A stretch of DNA of 32,844 nucleotides from Flavobacteriaceae bacterium (GTDB lineage Bacteria > Bacteroidota > Bacteroidia > Flavobacteriales > Flavobacteriaceae), in contig JAOZTK010000008.1 in assembly GCA_029942185.1 (NCBI GenBank), forward strand, positions 1 to 32,844. The letters are read 5' to 3'. Below, in pieces: positions 8,904 through 17,269 of this stretch. Position numbers and translations under genes: made by a program. Numbering within the stretch: the stretch's first letter is position 1; every line of letters begins with the position of its first letter. The notes beneath the pieces are model-generated. The model made no database searches. It saw nothing but the letters and a program-made list of their open reading frames with translations, and was not told the DNA's origin.

Positions 8904-11032
8904 TTCTTTACCAATTTTACACGAGAGTTAACTGATAATTCTTGTAAAATATTCAGAGCTTCATCTATATATACATCTTTGGTCAAATTTTTATGCCATA
9001 CATCTCTCTTCTTTGCCAAGATACTATCAACTTCCATAAGTGACTTTTCATATTGTAGCGAATTAAAAGTCAAATTAGTGCTGAAATCATCCAATGCCTC
9101 AAATGCTTTTGCTTCTGCTTCACGTGATTTGACATCATTTTTGAACTCTGTATATTTCAAATATACAATTTTGTCATCTTGTCCTTCTTTTAACCATTTA
9201 GCATTGTTGTCAATTAATTGAAATTGAGGATTCTCCAGTACTCTATTTCTACTATTCTGAATACTTTCCGTATAGTTATCATAAACACTCCACAAATGAT
9301 ATTCGGTAGGTTTTATCTTATCCCATTCCATGGGTTTTTCTTGATCTCTTTCTCCTACCTCAAGGTAAGTATAACGCGATGGCACTATTACATCCGGTGT
9401 AACTCCTTTTAATTGTGTTGAACCACCGTTAATTCTATAAAATTTTTGAATAGTCATTTTAAGAAAACCCAAATCCTTTCCGGATCTTGAATACCGATCC
9501 AAAGGATAAAAATTCTGCACCGTCCCTTTTCCAAAAGTTTGCTTTCCTCCAATAATTATGGCTCTTTTGTAATCTTGCATGGCAGCCGCAAATATTTCGG
9601 ATGCTGAAGCTGACAATTCATTGACCATCAAAACCAATGGGCCATCCCATATTTCTCCTTTTTCCGTATCATAACGTATATCAGCCTTTTCTCCTCTGAA
9701 CTTAACTTGGACGATAGGTCCTTTATCTATAAACATTCCTGCTATTTCAATGGCAGTTTTAAGAGAACCTCCTCCATTATTTCTCAAATCAATCAAAATA
9801 CCTGAAACACCTTCATCTTTAAGACTCTTTAATTCTTTTTCCATATCTGTAGCAGAATTCCTGTAGTTCTTATGATCAAAATCAATATAAAATTTTGGTA
9901 AATTGATAATGCCATATTTTTTTTCGGATTTTTCCACAACAGCCGATTTAATAAATGTTTCCTCCAGTTCAACGACATCTCTTATAATTGAAATTGTTTG
10001 TGTTGTTCCATCTACTTTTTTAAGTGTAAGGCGTACCTCTGTCCCCTTTTTCCCTTTTATATACTCGATAGCATCGTCTAATCGCATTCCCACTATGTCT
10101 CGCGGCTCTCCATCTCCTTGAGCGACTTTCACAATCAAATCACCAACTTCTAGGTCGCCTGCACGCCATGCCGGTCCTCCGGAAATCAACTCGGTAACCT
10201 TGGTATATTCACCTTCTTTTTGTAAACGTGCACCAATACCCTCAAGTTTTCCGGACATTGAAATATCAAATCGTTTTTTATACTTCGGATCTAAATAACT
10301 TGTATGCGGGCCAAATTGAGCCGCAATGCTATTGATAAAATAGCTAAACCAATCATCTCTAGTTAATTCTTCCAATCGGTCATATAGATTATCCATACTT
10401 TCCAAGGTTTTATCTAAAGCTTCTTCTTCTAAAGTTTGAAAAGATCTTTGTGTATAGGTACTGTCTGATGTTGCTTTGTCTTTTTCCGCTTGTTCTTTGT
10501 CATATAGCCTTCCTAAATAACGCATTTTAAGTTGTTTTTGCCATACTTGAATAAGCGCTGCTTGATTTTTTGGGAAAGTAGCATTTTCGTAGTCAACTGA
10601 ATAAGTCTCATCTTTAGAAATATCGATAGCCTTTGTCAAAATCTCCTTGTAATACGCCTTTGATTCATCAACGCGCATTTCATATCTTTGAAAAACCGTA
10701 TAAAAAAAAGTCAAATCATTTCTTAAAATTTGATCGTCGATATCTTCTTTAAAGTGAGCGAATTCATCAATATCCGATTGTAAAAAATAATGTTTTGTCG
10801 GATCTAAAATATCTAAAAAATCATGGTAAACAGCTTCGGAAAAACTATCGTTTATGGCAATAGGTTGATAATGTGCTTGACTTAAAATATATCGTAAAAC
10901 TTGTAGTAATTCCCGATCTTTTTCAGGATCAGATTGATTTCTAAAGTTAAAACTCACAAGTATTCCCGCTAACAAAATGATAGGAAGGATAAATTTATAA
11001 TTTCGTTTCATAAACTGAATAATTTGTTTCAT
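8900..11032 (-). CDS. prc: Carboxy-terminal processing protease, Prc/Tsp type (S41)
   Basis: This is a 710-residue tail-specific protease that cleaves periplasmic proteins from their C-termini with a Ser-Lys dyad. After an N-terminal hydrophobic segment (about residues 8-28, signal or anchor) come a long helical domain, a PDZ domain (about 250-335, with GIGARLQ and GDLIVKV), and the S41 domain. The nucleophile Ser lies in ELSASASEIF near residue 475 and the Lys in QTFGKGTVQ near residue 500. The C-terminal extension after about 560 is the extra domain of the Prc group, absent from short CtpA proteins. A good promoter lies just upstream, and the 3' end overlaps prmA by 4 nt. Confidence 0.93.
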   Translation of the reverse strand: MKQIIQFMKRNYKFILPIILLAGILVSFNFRNQSDPEKDRELLQVLRYILSQAHYQPIAINDSFSEAVYHDFLDILDPTKHYFLQSDIDEFAHFKEDIDDQILRNDLTFFYTVFQRYEMRVDESKAYYKEILTKAIDISKDETYSVDYENATFPKNQAALIQVWQKQLKMRYLGRLYDKEQAEKDKATSDSTYTQRSFQTLEEEALDKTLESMDNLYDRLEELTRDDWFSYFINSIAAQFGPHTSYLDPKYKKRFDISMSGKLEGIGARLQKEGEYTKVTELISGGPAWRAGDLEVGDLIVKVAQGDGEPRDIVGMRLDDAIEYIKGKKGTEVRLTLKKVDGTTQTISIIRDVVELEETFIKSAVVEKSEKKYGIINLPKFYIDFDHKNYRNSATDMEKELKSLKDEGVSGILIDLRNNGGGSLKTAIEIAGMFIDKGPIVQVKFRGEKADIRYDTEKGEIWDGPLVLMVNELSASASEIFAAAMQDYKRAIIIGGKQTFGKGTVQNFYPLDRYSRSGKDLGFLKMTIQKFYRINGGSTQLKGVTPDVIVPSRYTYLEVGERDQEKPMEWDKIKPTEYHLWSVYDNYTESIQNSRNRVLENPQFQLIDNNAKWLKEGQDDKIVYLKYTEFKNDVKSREAEAKAFEALDDFSTNLTFNSLQYEKSLMEVDSILAKKRDVWHKNLTKDVYIDEALNILQELSVNSRVKLVKN

Positions 11033-11052
11033 CTAGCTAAATTGTAGAGTGC

Positions 11053-11084
11053 CAAAAATAATGCCATTTATTGGTAAAACGCAA
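11053..11084 (-). promoter_or_regulatory. Promoter of the tail-specific protease gene
   Basis: On the - strand TTG (11084-11082) is followed after 21 nt by TATTTTTG (11060-11053), an exact -7 match ending 20 nt before the start codon. Spacing and position are right for the Bacteroidetes housekeeping sigma factor. Confidence 0.55.
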
Positions 11085-11168
11085 ATTTATGCAATTAATT
11101 TCCTGTTAAAACGGTTTTATTAGCTTAAATAGTTGGTATTTAACTTCAAGGAAAACGTTAAATACTAT

Positions 11169-11196
11169 ATTCCGACGGAGAGCATAGCTGTATTAA
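11169..11196. repeat. Degenerate intergenic repeat, copy B
   Basis: This matches copy A at 2243-2270 at 21 of 28 positions, sharing ATTCC, AGAGCAT and GTATTAA in register. It sits in the divergent gap between the protease gene and surE. No coding potential or function is apparent. Confidence 0.35.
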
Positions 11197-11273
11197 ATTC
11201 CTACCTATCTTAACAACTTTTGTGCTGTAAAAAACACATCAAAACCTGTTTTTGTTTTTTAGAATACTTAAAA

Positions 11274-11304
11274 TTGTAGCATCAAATAATATTTATTAGC
11301 TTTG
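11274..11304 (+). promoter_or_regulatory. Promoter of the surE-lpxB operon
   Basis: TTG at 11274-11276, a 20-nt spacer, and TAGCTTTG at 11297-11304 form a near-ideal Bacteroidetes promoter. Transcription should begin around 11309, which excludes the upstream in-frame ATG at 11305 as the surE start and favours the ATG at 11329. Confidence 0.7.
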
Positions 11305-11328
11305 ATGTTTCGTTTACACAAAGATACA

Positions 11329-12099
11329 ATGAACAAAAAACCTTTAATATTAGTTACAAATGACGATGGTATTACTGCTCCGGGTATGCGTCTTTTAATA
11401 AAAGCCATGAATGAGATTGGTGATGTAGTAGTCGTTGCTCCTGATAGCCCACAAAGTGCAATGGGACATGCCATCACTGTTAATAATACCCTATTTGTCG
11501 AGCCTGTAAATATTGACAATGGACCACAGATAGAGTACTCTTGTAGTGGTACTCCGGCAGATTGTGTCAAATTAGCAGTTAATGAATTACTCAACAAAAG
11601 ACCCGATTTATGTGTTTCCGGCATAAATCATGGTTCTAATTCATCAATAAATGTAATCTACTCCGGAACCATGAGCGCGGCGGTTGAAGCAGGAGTTGAA
11701 GGAATCCCTGCTATCGGATTTTCGTTACTGGATTATTCTTGGAACGCCGAATTTGATCATCTAAAAGATATTGTAAAAAAGATCGCGGAAAATGTTTTAA
11801 AAAACGGGTTACAAGAAGGAGTTGTACTCAACGTAAACATTCCAAAATCAAAAGATAAAAGTTTTAAAGGAATTAAAATCTGTAGACAAGCAAGAGCAAA
11901 TTGGGTGGAAGAATTCGATAAACGAATTAACCCACATGGAAAAGAATATTATTGGCTTACCGGTAAATTCGTAAACATGGATAAGGGAGAAGACACTGAC
12001 GAATGGGCATTGGCTAATAATTTTATTTCTGTTGTACCCGTACAATTTGATATGACTGCACATCATTTTATAGATGATTTAAATCAATGGGAGTTGTGA
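11329..12099 (+). CDS. surE: 5'/3'-nucleotidase SurE
   Basis: SurE is a divalent-metal-dependent survival phosphatase that removes phosphate from nucleoside 5'- and 3'-monophosphates and short polyphosphates in the cytosol. The 256 residues start with ILVTNDDGITAPGM, whose Asp12-Asp13 pair binds metal. They continue with VAPDSPQSAMGHAIT, SCSGTPADCVKLA and VSGINHGSNSS, all characteristic. I chose the ATG at 11329 (MNKKPLILV) because the promoter places the transcript start downstream of the earlier in-frame ATG at 11305. It heads a probable operon with the small membrane protein and lpxB, and perhaps comEC. Confidence 0.95.
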   Translation: MNKKPLILVTNDDGITAPGMRLLIKAMNEIGDVVVVAPDSPQSAMGHAITVNNTLFVEPVNIDNGPQIEYSCSGTPADCVKLAVNELLNKRPDLCVSGINHGSNSSINVIYSGTMSAAVEAGVEGIPAIGFSLLDYSWNAEFDHLKDIVKKIAENVLKNGLQEGVVLNVNIPKSKDKSFKGIKICRQARANWVEEFDKRINPHGKEYYWLTGKFVNMDKGEDTDEWALANNFISVVPVQFDMTAHHFIDDLNQWEL

Positions 12100-12145
12100 T
12101 ATCTAAACTTGTCAAAATAAAATATCCACGTGTAAAAGTTAATAG

Positions 12146-12430
12146 ATGAAAAAAAAGATTTTAATAGGATTTGTCCTTAGTGTTTTAGCGACACTTGCAG
12201 GCAGCTATCTGTACATGGAATTTATTATGAAAAATGGGTTTGAAGCTTCTTGGCAATGGATGATTAACACACATAAACAAGGGGAAATATTGTCTTTGGG
12301 TGCGATTCCCAATTTATTGTTGTTTTTTGTTTTTATAAAACGTAAAGAAGACTACAAAGCTCGTGGTGTCTTATTAGGGGTTATCTTAGTCGCTTTTGTT
12401 GTCTTTGGATATTGGCTAAACAATCTTTAG
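12146..12430 (+). CDS. Small integral membrane protein, unknown function
   Basis: I do not recognise a named family. The 94 residues contain a lysine-rich start, a hydrophobic segment at about 5-25, a second at about 48-65 (ILSLGAIPNLLLFFVFI), a basic loop (KRKEDYKARG) and a third segment at about 74-90. The positive-inside rule puts that loop in the cytoplasm. It lies 46 nt after surE and 75 nt before lpxB on the same strand. The position suggests co-expression with lipid A synthesis but does not define a role. It is probably conserved at this position in relatives. Confidence 0.75.
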   Translation: MKKKILIGFVLSVLATLAGSYLYMEFIMKNGFEASWQWMINTHKQGEILSLGAIPNLLLFFVFIKRKEDYKARGVLLGVILVAFVVFGYWLNNL

Positions 12431-12447
12431 TGTTGCGTTATGCAACA
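12431..12447 (+). repeat. Short hairpin after the small membrane protein gene
   Basis: TGTTGC-GTTAT-GCAACA begins immediately after the TAG stop. The 6-bp perfect stem has no U-run after it, so at most it is a weak attenuator or processing site between this gene and lpxB. Confidence 0.3.
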
Positions 12448-12505
12448 ATAGATAAAAGCCAAGCACTTGCAAGCTTCCCCTTTTTGCAGTCTTTAATCTA
12501 ATAAT

Positions 12506-13642
12506 ATGAAATATTACCTAATTGCCGGTGAAGCCTCAGGCGATTTACACGCTTCTAACTTGATGAAAGCCCTACGTGTTCAGGACACAAGTGCTGAATT
12601 TCGTTTTTGGGGAGGTGATTTAATGAAAAAAGTAGGTGGTACTTTAGTTATGCACTACCAAAAACTAGCCTTTATGGGTTTTTGGGAAGTTTTTAAAAAC
12701 CTAGCAAGTCTTTCTAAATATATAAAAGAGTGTAAACTAGACATCGCTTTATACAAACCTGATGTATTAATACTTGTGGATTATTCCGGTTTTAACCTGC
12801 GTATTGCTCCTTTTGCCAAAAAACTTGGAATACCTGTTCACTTTTACATTGCGCCAAAAGTCTGGGCATGGAACGAAAAACGAGTAAAGAAACTTAAAAA
12901 ATATGTCGATAAACTCTATGTTATTTTCCCATTTGAAAAAGATTATTTTGAAAAAAAACACAATTATCCGGTTCATTATGTCGGAAATCCCCTACAAGAT
13001 GTAATCACAGACAAAAAACCTGTCAGTGAAAAAGTCTTTAGAAAAAGATACCAACTCAATGAAAAACCTATAATCGCACTATTGCCCGGAAGTCGCTCAC
13101 AAGAAATTAAGCATATCTTACCCTTAATGCTTTCCATAACTGAAAAATTTCCCGCCTATCAATTTGTAGTGGCAGGTGCACCAAACAGAGACAAAACATT
13201 TTACAAATCCTATTTGACCTCTGCTTCAATTGGGTTTGTCCCGAATAAAACTTACGACTTGCTGAGTATGTCATACGCAGCATTGGTCACTTCCGGAACT
13301 GCTACTTTAGAAACAGCTTTGTTTAAAGTCCCACAAGTAGTTTGCTATCAGTCAAGTGCCCTTTCTTACTTTATTGCTAAAAATTTAGTGAAAGATTTAA
13401 AATACATCTCTCTTGTCAATCTTGTGATGGATGCTCCGGTAGTTACAGAACTCATCCAATCTGATTACAATAAAGAAAGGCTGACTCGTGAGCTAGAAGC
13501 TATTCTAAATCCCGAAAATAGAATTGTAATGTTTGAAAACTACCTCAGTTTAGAAGAAAAACTCGGTGGTAAAGGTGCCTCTGAGAATGTAGCTAATTTG
13601 ATTGTTAGAGAGACTCAAAAGGTTTCTCGTAAAAATCACTAA
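12506..13642 (+). CDS. lpxB: Lipid-A-disaccharide synthase
   Basis: LpxB condenses UDP-2,3-diacylglucosamine with lipid X to form the lipid A disaccharide on the cytosolic face of the inner membrane. The 378 residues belong to glycosyltransferase family 19. Features in order are the opening LIAGEASGDLHASNL, FWGGDLM, VDYSGFNLRIA, YIAPKVWAWNEKRVKK, GNPLQDVI, the nucleotide-sugar site LLPGSRSQEI and SGTATLETAL. The gene shows that the organism makes lipid A, so it is diderm. It follows surE and the small membrane protein on the same strand, a common Flavobacteriaceae order. Confidence 0.97.
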   Translation: MKYYLIAGEASGDLHASNLMKALRVQDTSAEFRFWGGDLMKKVGGTLVMHYQKLAFMGFWEVFKNLASLSKYIKECKLDIALYKPDVLILVDYSGFNLRIAPFAKKLGIPVHFYIAPKVWAWNEKRVKKLKKYVDKLYVIFPFEKDYFEKKHNYPVHYVGNPLQDVITDKKPVSEKVFRKRYQLNEKPIIALLPGSRSQEIKHILPLMLSITEKFPAYQFVVAGAPNRDKTFYKSYLTSASIGFVPNKTYDLLSMSYAALVTSGTATLETALFKVPQVVCYQSSALSYFIAKNLVKDLKYISLVNLVMDAPVVTELIQSDYNKERLTRELEAILNPENRIVMFENYLSLEEKLGGKGASENVANLIVRETQKVSRKNH

Positions 13643-13686
13643 GATTTCCAAAAGATCGCAAAGCAAATTGTGATACTTCCATCGAT

Positions 13687-13700
13687 ACTTAAGCTTAAGT
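13687..13700. repeat. 14-bp perfect palindrome between lpxB and comEC
   Basis: ACTTAAGCTTAAGT is self-complementary and lies in the 115-nt gap. No U-run follows, so its role (protein site or weak hairpin) is unknown. Confidence 0.3.
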
Positions 13701-13742
13701 TTAATTTATCCCGATTTTGATGGTTGGAATTTGATTTTTTTT

Positions 13743-13750
13743 TATCTTTG
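13743..13750 (+). promoter_or_regulatory. -7 promoter-like element before comEC
   Basis: TATCTTTG matches TAnnTTTG and ends 7 nt before the chosen comEC ATG. If used, the transcript would be nearly leaderless. TTG trinucleotides upstream lie 16 and 23 nt away, neither at ideal spacing. Confidence 0.4.
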
Positions 13751-13757
13751 TATCGCT

Positions 13758-15794
13758 ATGATAAAAATTACCCAATACATTCCCCTACATTTAAGTTTTT
13801 TTCTCGTTTTAGGTGTCTTGTTAGGTTATTACTTTTTTATTCCTATTGAGTATCTCTTTTTTTTCGGATTGGCAATTCTCACTTTACTAGTCTTCTTTTT
13901 TCAGCTTACTAAAAAATATTTACAACTGAGGTGGATTTTTCAATTATTGACTTATGTATTAATATTTTTTATAGGACTTACAAGTATTTCTTTACGTGAT
14001 AAACAAAATCAAAAGACCCACTACTCTCATTCTGTTTCTAAGGAAAATAGTCTTATTTTTCAAATAGATAAAAAATTAAAATCTACTTTGTATCACGATA
14101 AATACTACGCGAACGTCTTACAAATTAACAACACCAAATCTAAAGGAAAAATACTTGTAAATGTATCTAAGGACAGTGTTTTAAAAAAATTTAAGATAGG
14201 AGAAACATACTTGACTACTTCTATCTTATCCGAAATAAACAAACCCTTAAATCCGCATGGCTTTGATTACAGTAACTACTTAAAAAAACAAAAAATACAG
14301 CATCAAATTTCTTTAAACAGCTCGGATTTATTAGCACTTCCTTTTAAAAATAACAGCCTGAGAGTTATCGCTGCAAAATGGCGTAATAAAATACAAACTG
14401 CACTTGATAGATACGCCTTTAAAGATAATGAAATGGCCATCATAAATGCGATTGTTTTAGGTCAAAGACAAAGTATTTCAAAAGACTTATTGAACAGTTA
14501 TGCCGGCGCTGGTGCCATTCATATTTTGGCAGTTTCCGGTTTACATGTGGGAATTCTTTTTTTAATACTGGGATTTGTTTTAAAACCTTTGGAGAAAATC
14601 AAAAATGGAAGGCATCTTAAAACCCTACTTATCGTTCTTTTCTTATGGGGTTTTGCCTTGCTAACCGGTTTAAGCGGCTCGGTTGTTCGTGCCGTTACAA
14701 TGTTTACTTTTATTGCAATTGGTCTGGCGATAAGAAGCCAAAGATCTGCTGTTTTACACGCCTTAATCACTTCTTTTTTTATATTGGTTTTAATACATCC
14801 ATACTACCTGTTTGACGTAGGTTTTCAAATGAGTTACACCGCTGTATTAGGGATTGTGTTACTCTATCCAAAACTAAATGCATCAATCCCCAGAATCAAA
14901 TGGGCTTTCCCAAGAAAAATATGGGAATTGTTTTGTGTTTCAGTTACCGCTACCATTGGAACACTTCCGATAAGTTTGTATTATTTTCATCAATTTCCGG
15001 GATTGTTCTTTGTTTCAAATATTGTGATTGTTCCTTTTTTGGGAATAATTATGGGAATGGGAATTTTAGTTGTAATCTTGGCTTTAATCGAGATTTTACC
15101 GGCTATTTTGGTTCAGATTTATGGATTTATCTTGTCGATGATGAATACTTTTATCGAATGGGTAGCACATCAGGAACAATTTTTGTTTAAAAATATTTCC
15201 TTTTCAATCTTTGTATTGCTTGCAAGTTATTTAATCATTGCAATGGGTTATCGTTGGTGGATAGATAAGAAAACCTCCAAACTTCTTGTATTTCTCACCA
15301 CGATTCTAATCTTTGAATCTATCCTTTTTATCGAAAAATATGAGCGGGAAACAAGTGATGAATTTGTTATTTTCCACAAAAGTAAGGAAAGTATCTTGGG
15401 CATAAAAAAAGCCAATACACTTCAGATCTTTCATTCATTTGATTCTATCCAAAATGCCAATTTAAGTTTTGTAGACACATACAAAGTTGGGCGTAAACTA
15501 ACTAAGAACAAATTTATCAATCATATTCCCAATGTTATTAACTATAAAAATTTGAAAATTTTAGTAGTGGACAGTTTGGGTATTTACAATGATATATCCT
15601 TTACACCCAATATCGTTTTGTTACGACAATCCCCTAGAATTAATTTAGAAAGACTCCTTCAAAAACACAAACTCTCTACTTTAATTATCGATGGATCAAA
15701 TTATAAAAGTTATGTAGTTCGATGGCAAAAAACTTGTTTAAAAAACAATATAAACTTTCATTATACGGGAGTGGACGGGGCTTATACTCATTAA
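13758..15794 (+). CDS. comEC: ComEC/Rec2 family DNA-uptake channel protein
   Basis: ComEC is the polytopic inner-membrane channel thought to pass single-stranded DNA into the cytosol during natural transformation. The 678 residues comprise N-terminal membrane segments, a soluble extracytoplasmic part (about 95-215), and the Competence domain from about 235 with HILAVSGLHVGI, GLSGSVVRAVTMF and multiple hydrophobic helices. The last 150 residues form a soluble tail with no metallo-beta-lactamase histidine motif, unlike long Firmicutes ComEC. I chose ATG 13758 (MIKITQY) over the upstream TTG. The final 21 codons, stop and 5 nt recur at 17270-17339, so this 3' end was involved in a rearrangement. 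Confidence 0.9.
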   Translation: MIKITQYIPLHLSFFLVLGVLLGYYFFIPIEYLFFFGLAILTLLVFFFQLTKKYLQLRWIFQLLTYVLIFFIGLTSISLRDKQNQKTHYSHSVSKENSLIFQIDKKLKSTLYHDKYYANVLQINNTKSKGKILVNVSKDSVLKKFKIGETYLTTSILSEINKPLNPHGFDYSNYLKKQKIQHQISLNSSDLLALPFKNNSLRVIAAKWRNKIQTALDRYAFKDNEMAIINAIVLGQRQSISKDLLNSYAGAGAIHILAVSGLHVGILFLILGFVLKPLEKIKNGRHLKTLLIVLFLWGFALLTGLSGSVVRAVTMFTFIAIGLAIRSQRSAVLHALITSFFILVLIHPYYLFDVGFQMSYTAVLGIVLLYPKLNASIPRIKWAFPRKIWELFCVSVTATIGTLPISLYYFHQFPGLFFVSNIVIVPFLGIIMGMGILVVILALIEILPAILVQIYGFILSMMNTFIEWVAHQEQFLFKNISFSIFVLLASYLIIAMGYRWWIDKKTSKLLVFLTTILIFESILFIEKYERETSDEFVIFHKSKESILGIKKANTLQIFHSFDSIQNANLSFVDTYKVGRKLTKNKFINHIPNVINYKNLKILVVDSLGIYNDISFTPNIVLLRQSPRINLERLLQKHKLSTLIIDGSNYKSYVVRWQKTCLKNNINFHYTGVDGAYTH

Positions 15795-15799
15795 TATAT
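15730..15799 (+). repeat. 70-bp direct repeat, copy 1 (3' end of comEC)
   Basis: This stretch is identical to 17270-17339 except at 15768 (G versus T) and 15776 (C versus T), so 68 of 70 bases match. It covers the last codons of comEC, the stop and 5 nt beyond. Copy 1 keeps the reading frame open to the natural stop. The exact offset is 1540 bp. Confidence 0.95.
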
Positions 15800-15812
15800 T
15801 CTATTTTTATTG

Positions 15813-15931
15813 CTGTTTTTGCTTGTGAAATGCCCCAACAAAATATTTTTGTTAACATAAACGAAGTAATAACAGATGCAATTGCATTGATAAATCCTAC
15901 CTTTATAAAAAAAAACAAGGTATCTTATTAG
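15813..15931 (+). pseudogene. Fragment of the downstream histidine kinase gene
   Basis: About 118 nt beginning 19 nt after the comEC stop match an internal part of the histidine kinase gene at 17495-18595. Nucleotide identity is roughly 90%, with one 3-nt insertion. The translation CEMPQQNIFVNINEVITD and what follows corresponds to kinase residues about 211-246, between the H-box and the ATPase N-box. No start, H-box or ATP site is present, so it cannot encode a kinase. It ends at TAG 15929-15931. A short further match (GATATTATTCAACT near 16022, 13 of 14 with the kinase gene near 18271) may be another remnant. Confidence 0.85.
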
Positions 15932-16078
15932 GTGTATGGTGTACGAATATTCCGGTGATGATGTGCCACTAAAAAAGAACTAATTTCTTTATAAAATTTA
16001 GTCAGTTATTTTAATATTTTTGATATTATTCAACTACTAAATAAGTTAATTCTTATTGTTCTTCTGTAATGAAACAGA

Positions 16079-16882
16079 TTAACTAGCCGCCATAGTAGCG
16101 ATTAATATAGGAATCAAAAACAAAATCCAATCATTAATGATATGCGCACCAAAAGAAACCCAGATATTCTTTGTTTTAATGTAAGCCAATGTGAGCACCA
16201 AACGAGCACTACCTATAATAACTATACATTGAATAAAATTCCAATTGTAAGTTGACAAATGTGCTAGTCCAAAAATAAGAGCAGAGATCAACCATGCCAA
16301 TATAATTGACGTTTTTCGTGAAAGTTTCATTTTCGAACTAAACATATACATTAAAGCAAGAAAAGGAAGTATTGTTAAAACTTCTTCTCCAAATAATGAT
16401 GGCATCGATTTTAAAAAGAATTCTATTTGTTCTGACCTTGTTTGAGTGGCCAACCCAGCAACTCCAGCATTACTAGCTACTCCAAATAGTGCCTTAACAA
16501 GAAATCCAACAAGCATGGTAACTACGAGATTAAGAAAGGCAAATCCAAACATCCACAAAACATCTTTTCCTTTCACTTTTCGAAAAATAGCCGTCCAATA
16601 TTTTTTGGCTACAATTGCAAGACCTACAAGTGGAATTACAAAGAATAAAACTGCTTTAAGAAACTGCATATAAAAACCACCTTTATCAAAAAAACTGATC
16701 GGTGTCATAAAGAATAAAAAACCAACCGCAACCATACCTACCACAAAAAGCCACTGCCATCCAGAAATTTTTATTGGCAACCCATTATAATAAGGAAAGT
16801 CATCGTTAGGATATTCAAATTTATTAAATCTATCTTGAGATTTGTGTGTAAGGTTTTTATTATCCGCTATATTATTTTGCAT
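16079..16882 (-). CDS. CPBP (CAAX/Abi) family intramembrane metalloprotease, variant motif
   Basis: This 267-residue protein has a hydrophilic N-terminus (about 1-40) followed by about seven membrane segments, the plan of CPBP family proteases. Family members process prenylated or signal-peptide-like substrates or act in bacteriocin self-immunity. Motif 1 appears as GEEVLTI with Glu166-Glu167 but without the usual Arg of EExxxR. Motif 2 is FGLAH with His208, and motif 3 is HIIND with His247 and Asn250-Asp251. The metal ligands therefore appear retained. It is the only - strand gene in the rearranged patch between the comEC end repeats. Substrate and role are unknown; immunity or membrane protein processing are both possible. 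Confidence 0.8.
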   Translation of the reverse strand: MQNNIADNKNLTHKSQDRFNKFEYPNDDFPYYNGLPIKISGWQWLFVVGMVAVGFLFFMTPISFFDKGGFYMQFLKAVLFFVIPLVGLAIVAKKYWTAIFRKVKGKDVLWMFGFAFLNLVVTMLVGFLVKALFGVASNAGVAGLATQTRSEQIEFFLKSMPSLFGEEVLTILPFLALMYMFSSKMKLSRKTSIILAWLISALIFGLAHLSTYNWNFIQCIVIIGSARLVLTLAYIKTKNIWVSFGAHIINDWILFLIPILIATMAAS

Positions 16883-17149
16883 AGTTATGGTGTTAGTTTA
16901 TAAATATTTAAATTTTAGTTTCTTAAATTCTTGACTTTTTTTTTAAAAAAAATTAGTTTAAATCAACATCCTCAACATTATCGCCTTCCCTCCATATAGA
17001 ATTTAACATGACCTATTGAATAACTTGTTTAAAAAGGCAAATATACTATTTTTTGGTTATTTTTCAGATAAAATTATGCTTTCTGAATAGATAAAGTGAT
17101 TATTTAGCTGAGTATTAGATATTTAAACTCAATCCTGTCCTAAATAGAT

Positions 17150-17210
17150 TAAGAGAGAAAATCTAAAGATCTCAAAGATCTTTGAGTTGTTCAAAAAAAA
17201 CTCTCTCTTA
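17150..17210. repeat. Nested inverted repeats
   Basis: Outer 8-bp arms TAAGAGAG (17150-17157) and CTCTCTTA (17203-17210) enclose a perfect 16-bp palindrome CTCAAAGATCTTTGAG (17171-17186). Together they could fold into a two-level hairpin. It may be a terminator, an operator or a mobile-element end; there is no clear U-run. Confidence 0.5.
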
Positions 17211-17269
17211 TATCAGAAATAACACTATTTGGTCAGATAATCCAAAGATTATACCGTTCAATTTTCAAT

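Noticed and set aside
14900-15190. 96-residue frame overlapping comEC on the same strand
   Set aside because: It is an out-of-frame reading of a membrane-segment region of comEC and contains no independent start signal or domain.
15722-15931. Short open frame covering the end of comEC and the kinase fragment
   Set aside because: Its first part is comEC read out of frame and the rest is a kinase remnant without functional motifs; treated as a pseudogene fragment only.
15800-17269. A complete mobile element (IS or integrative element)
   Set aside because: No transposase, integrase or terminal inverted repeats were found; only the flanking direct repeat suggests such an event.
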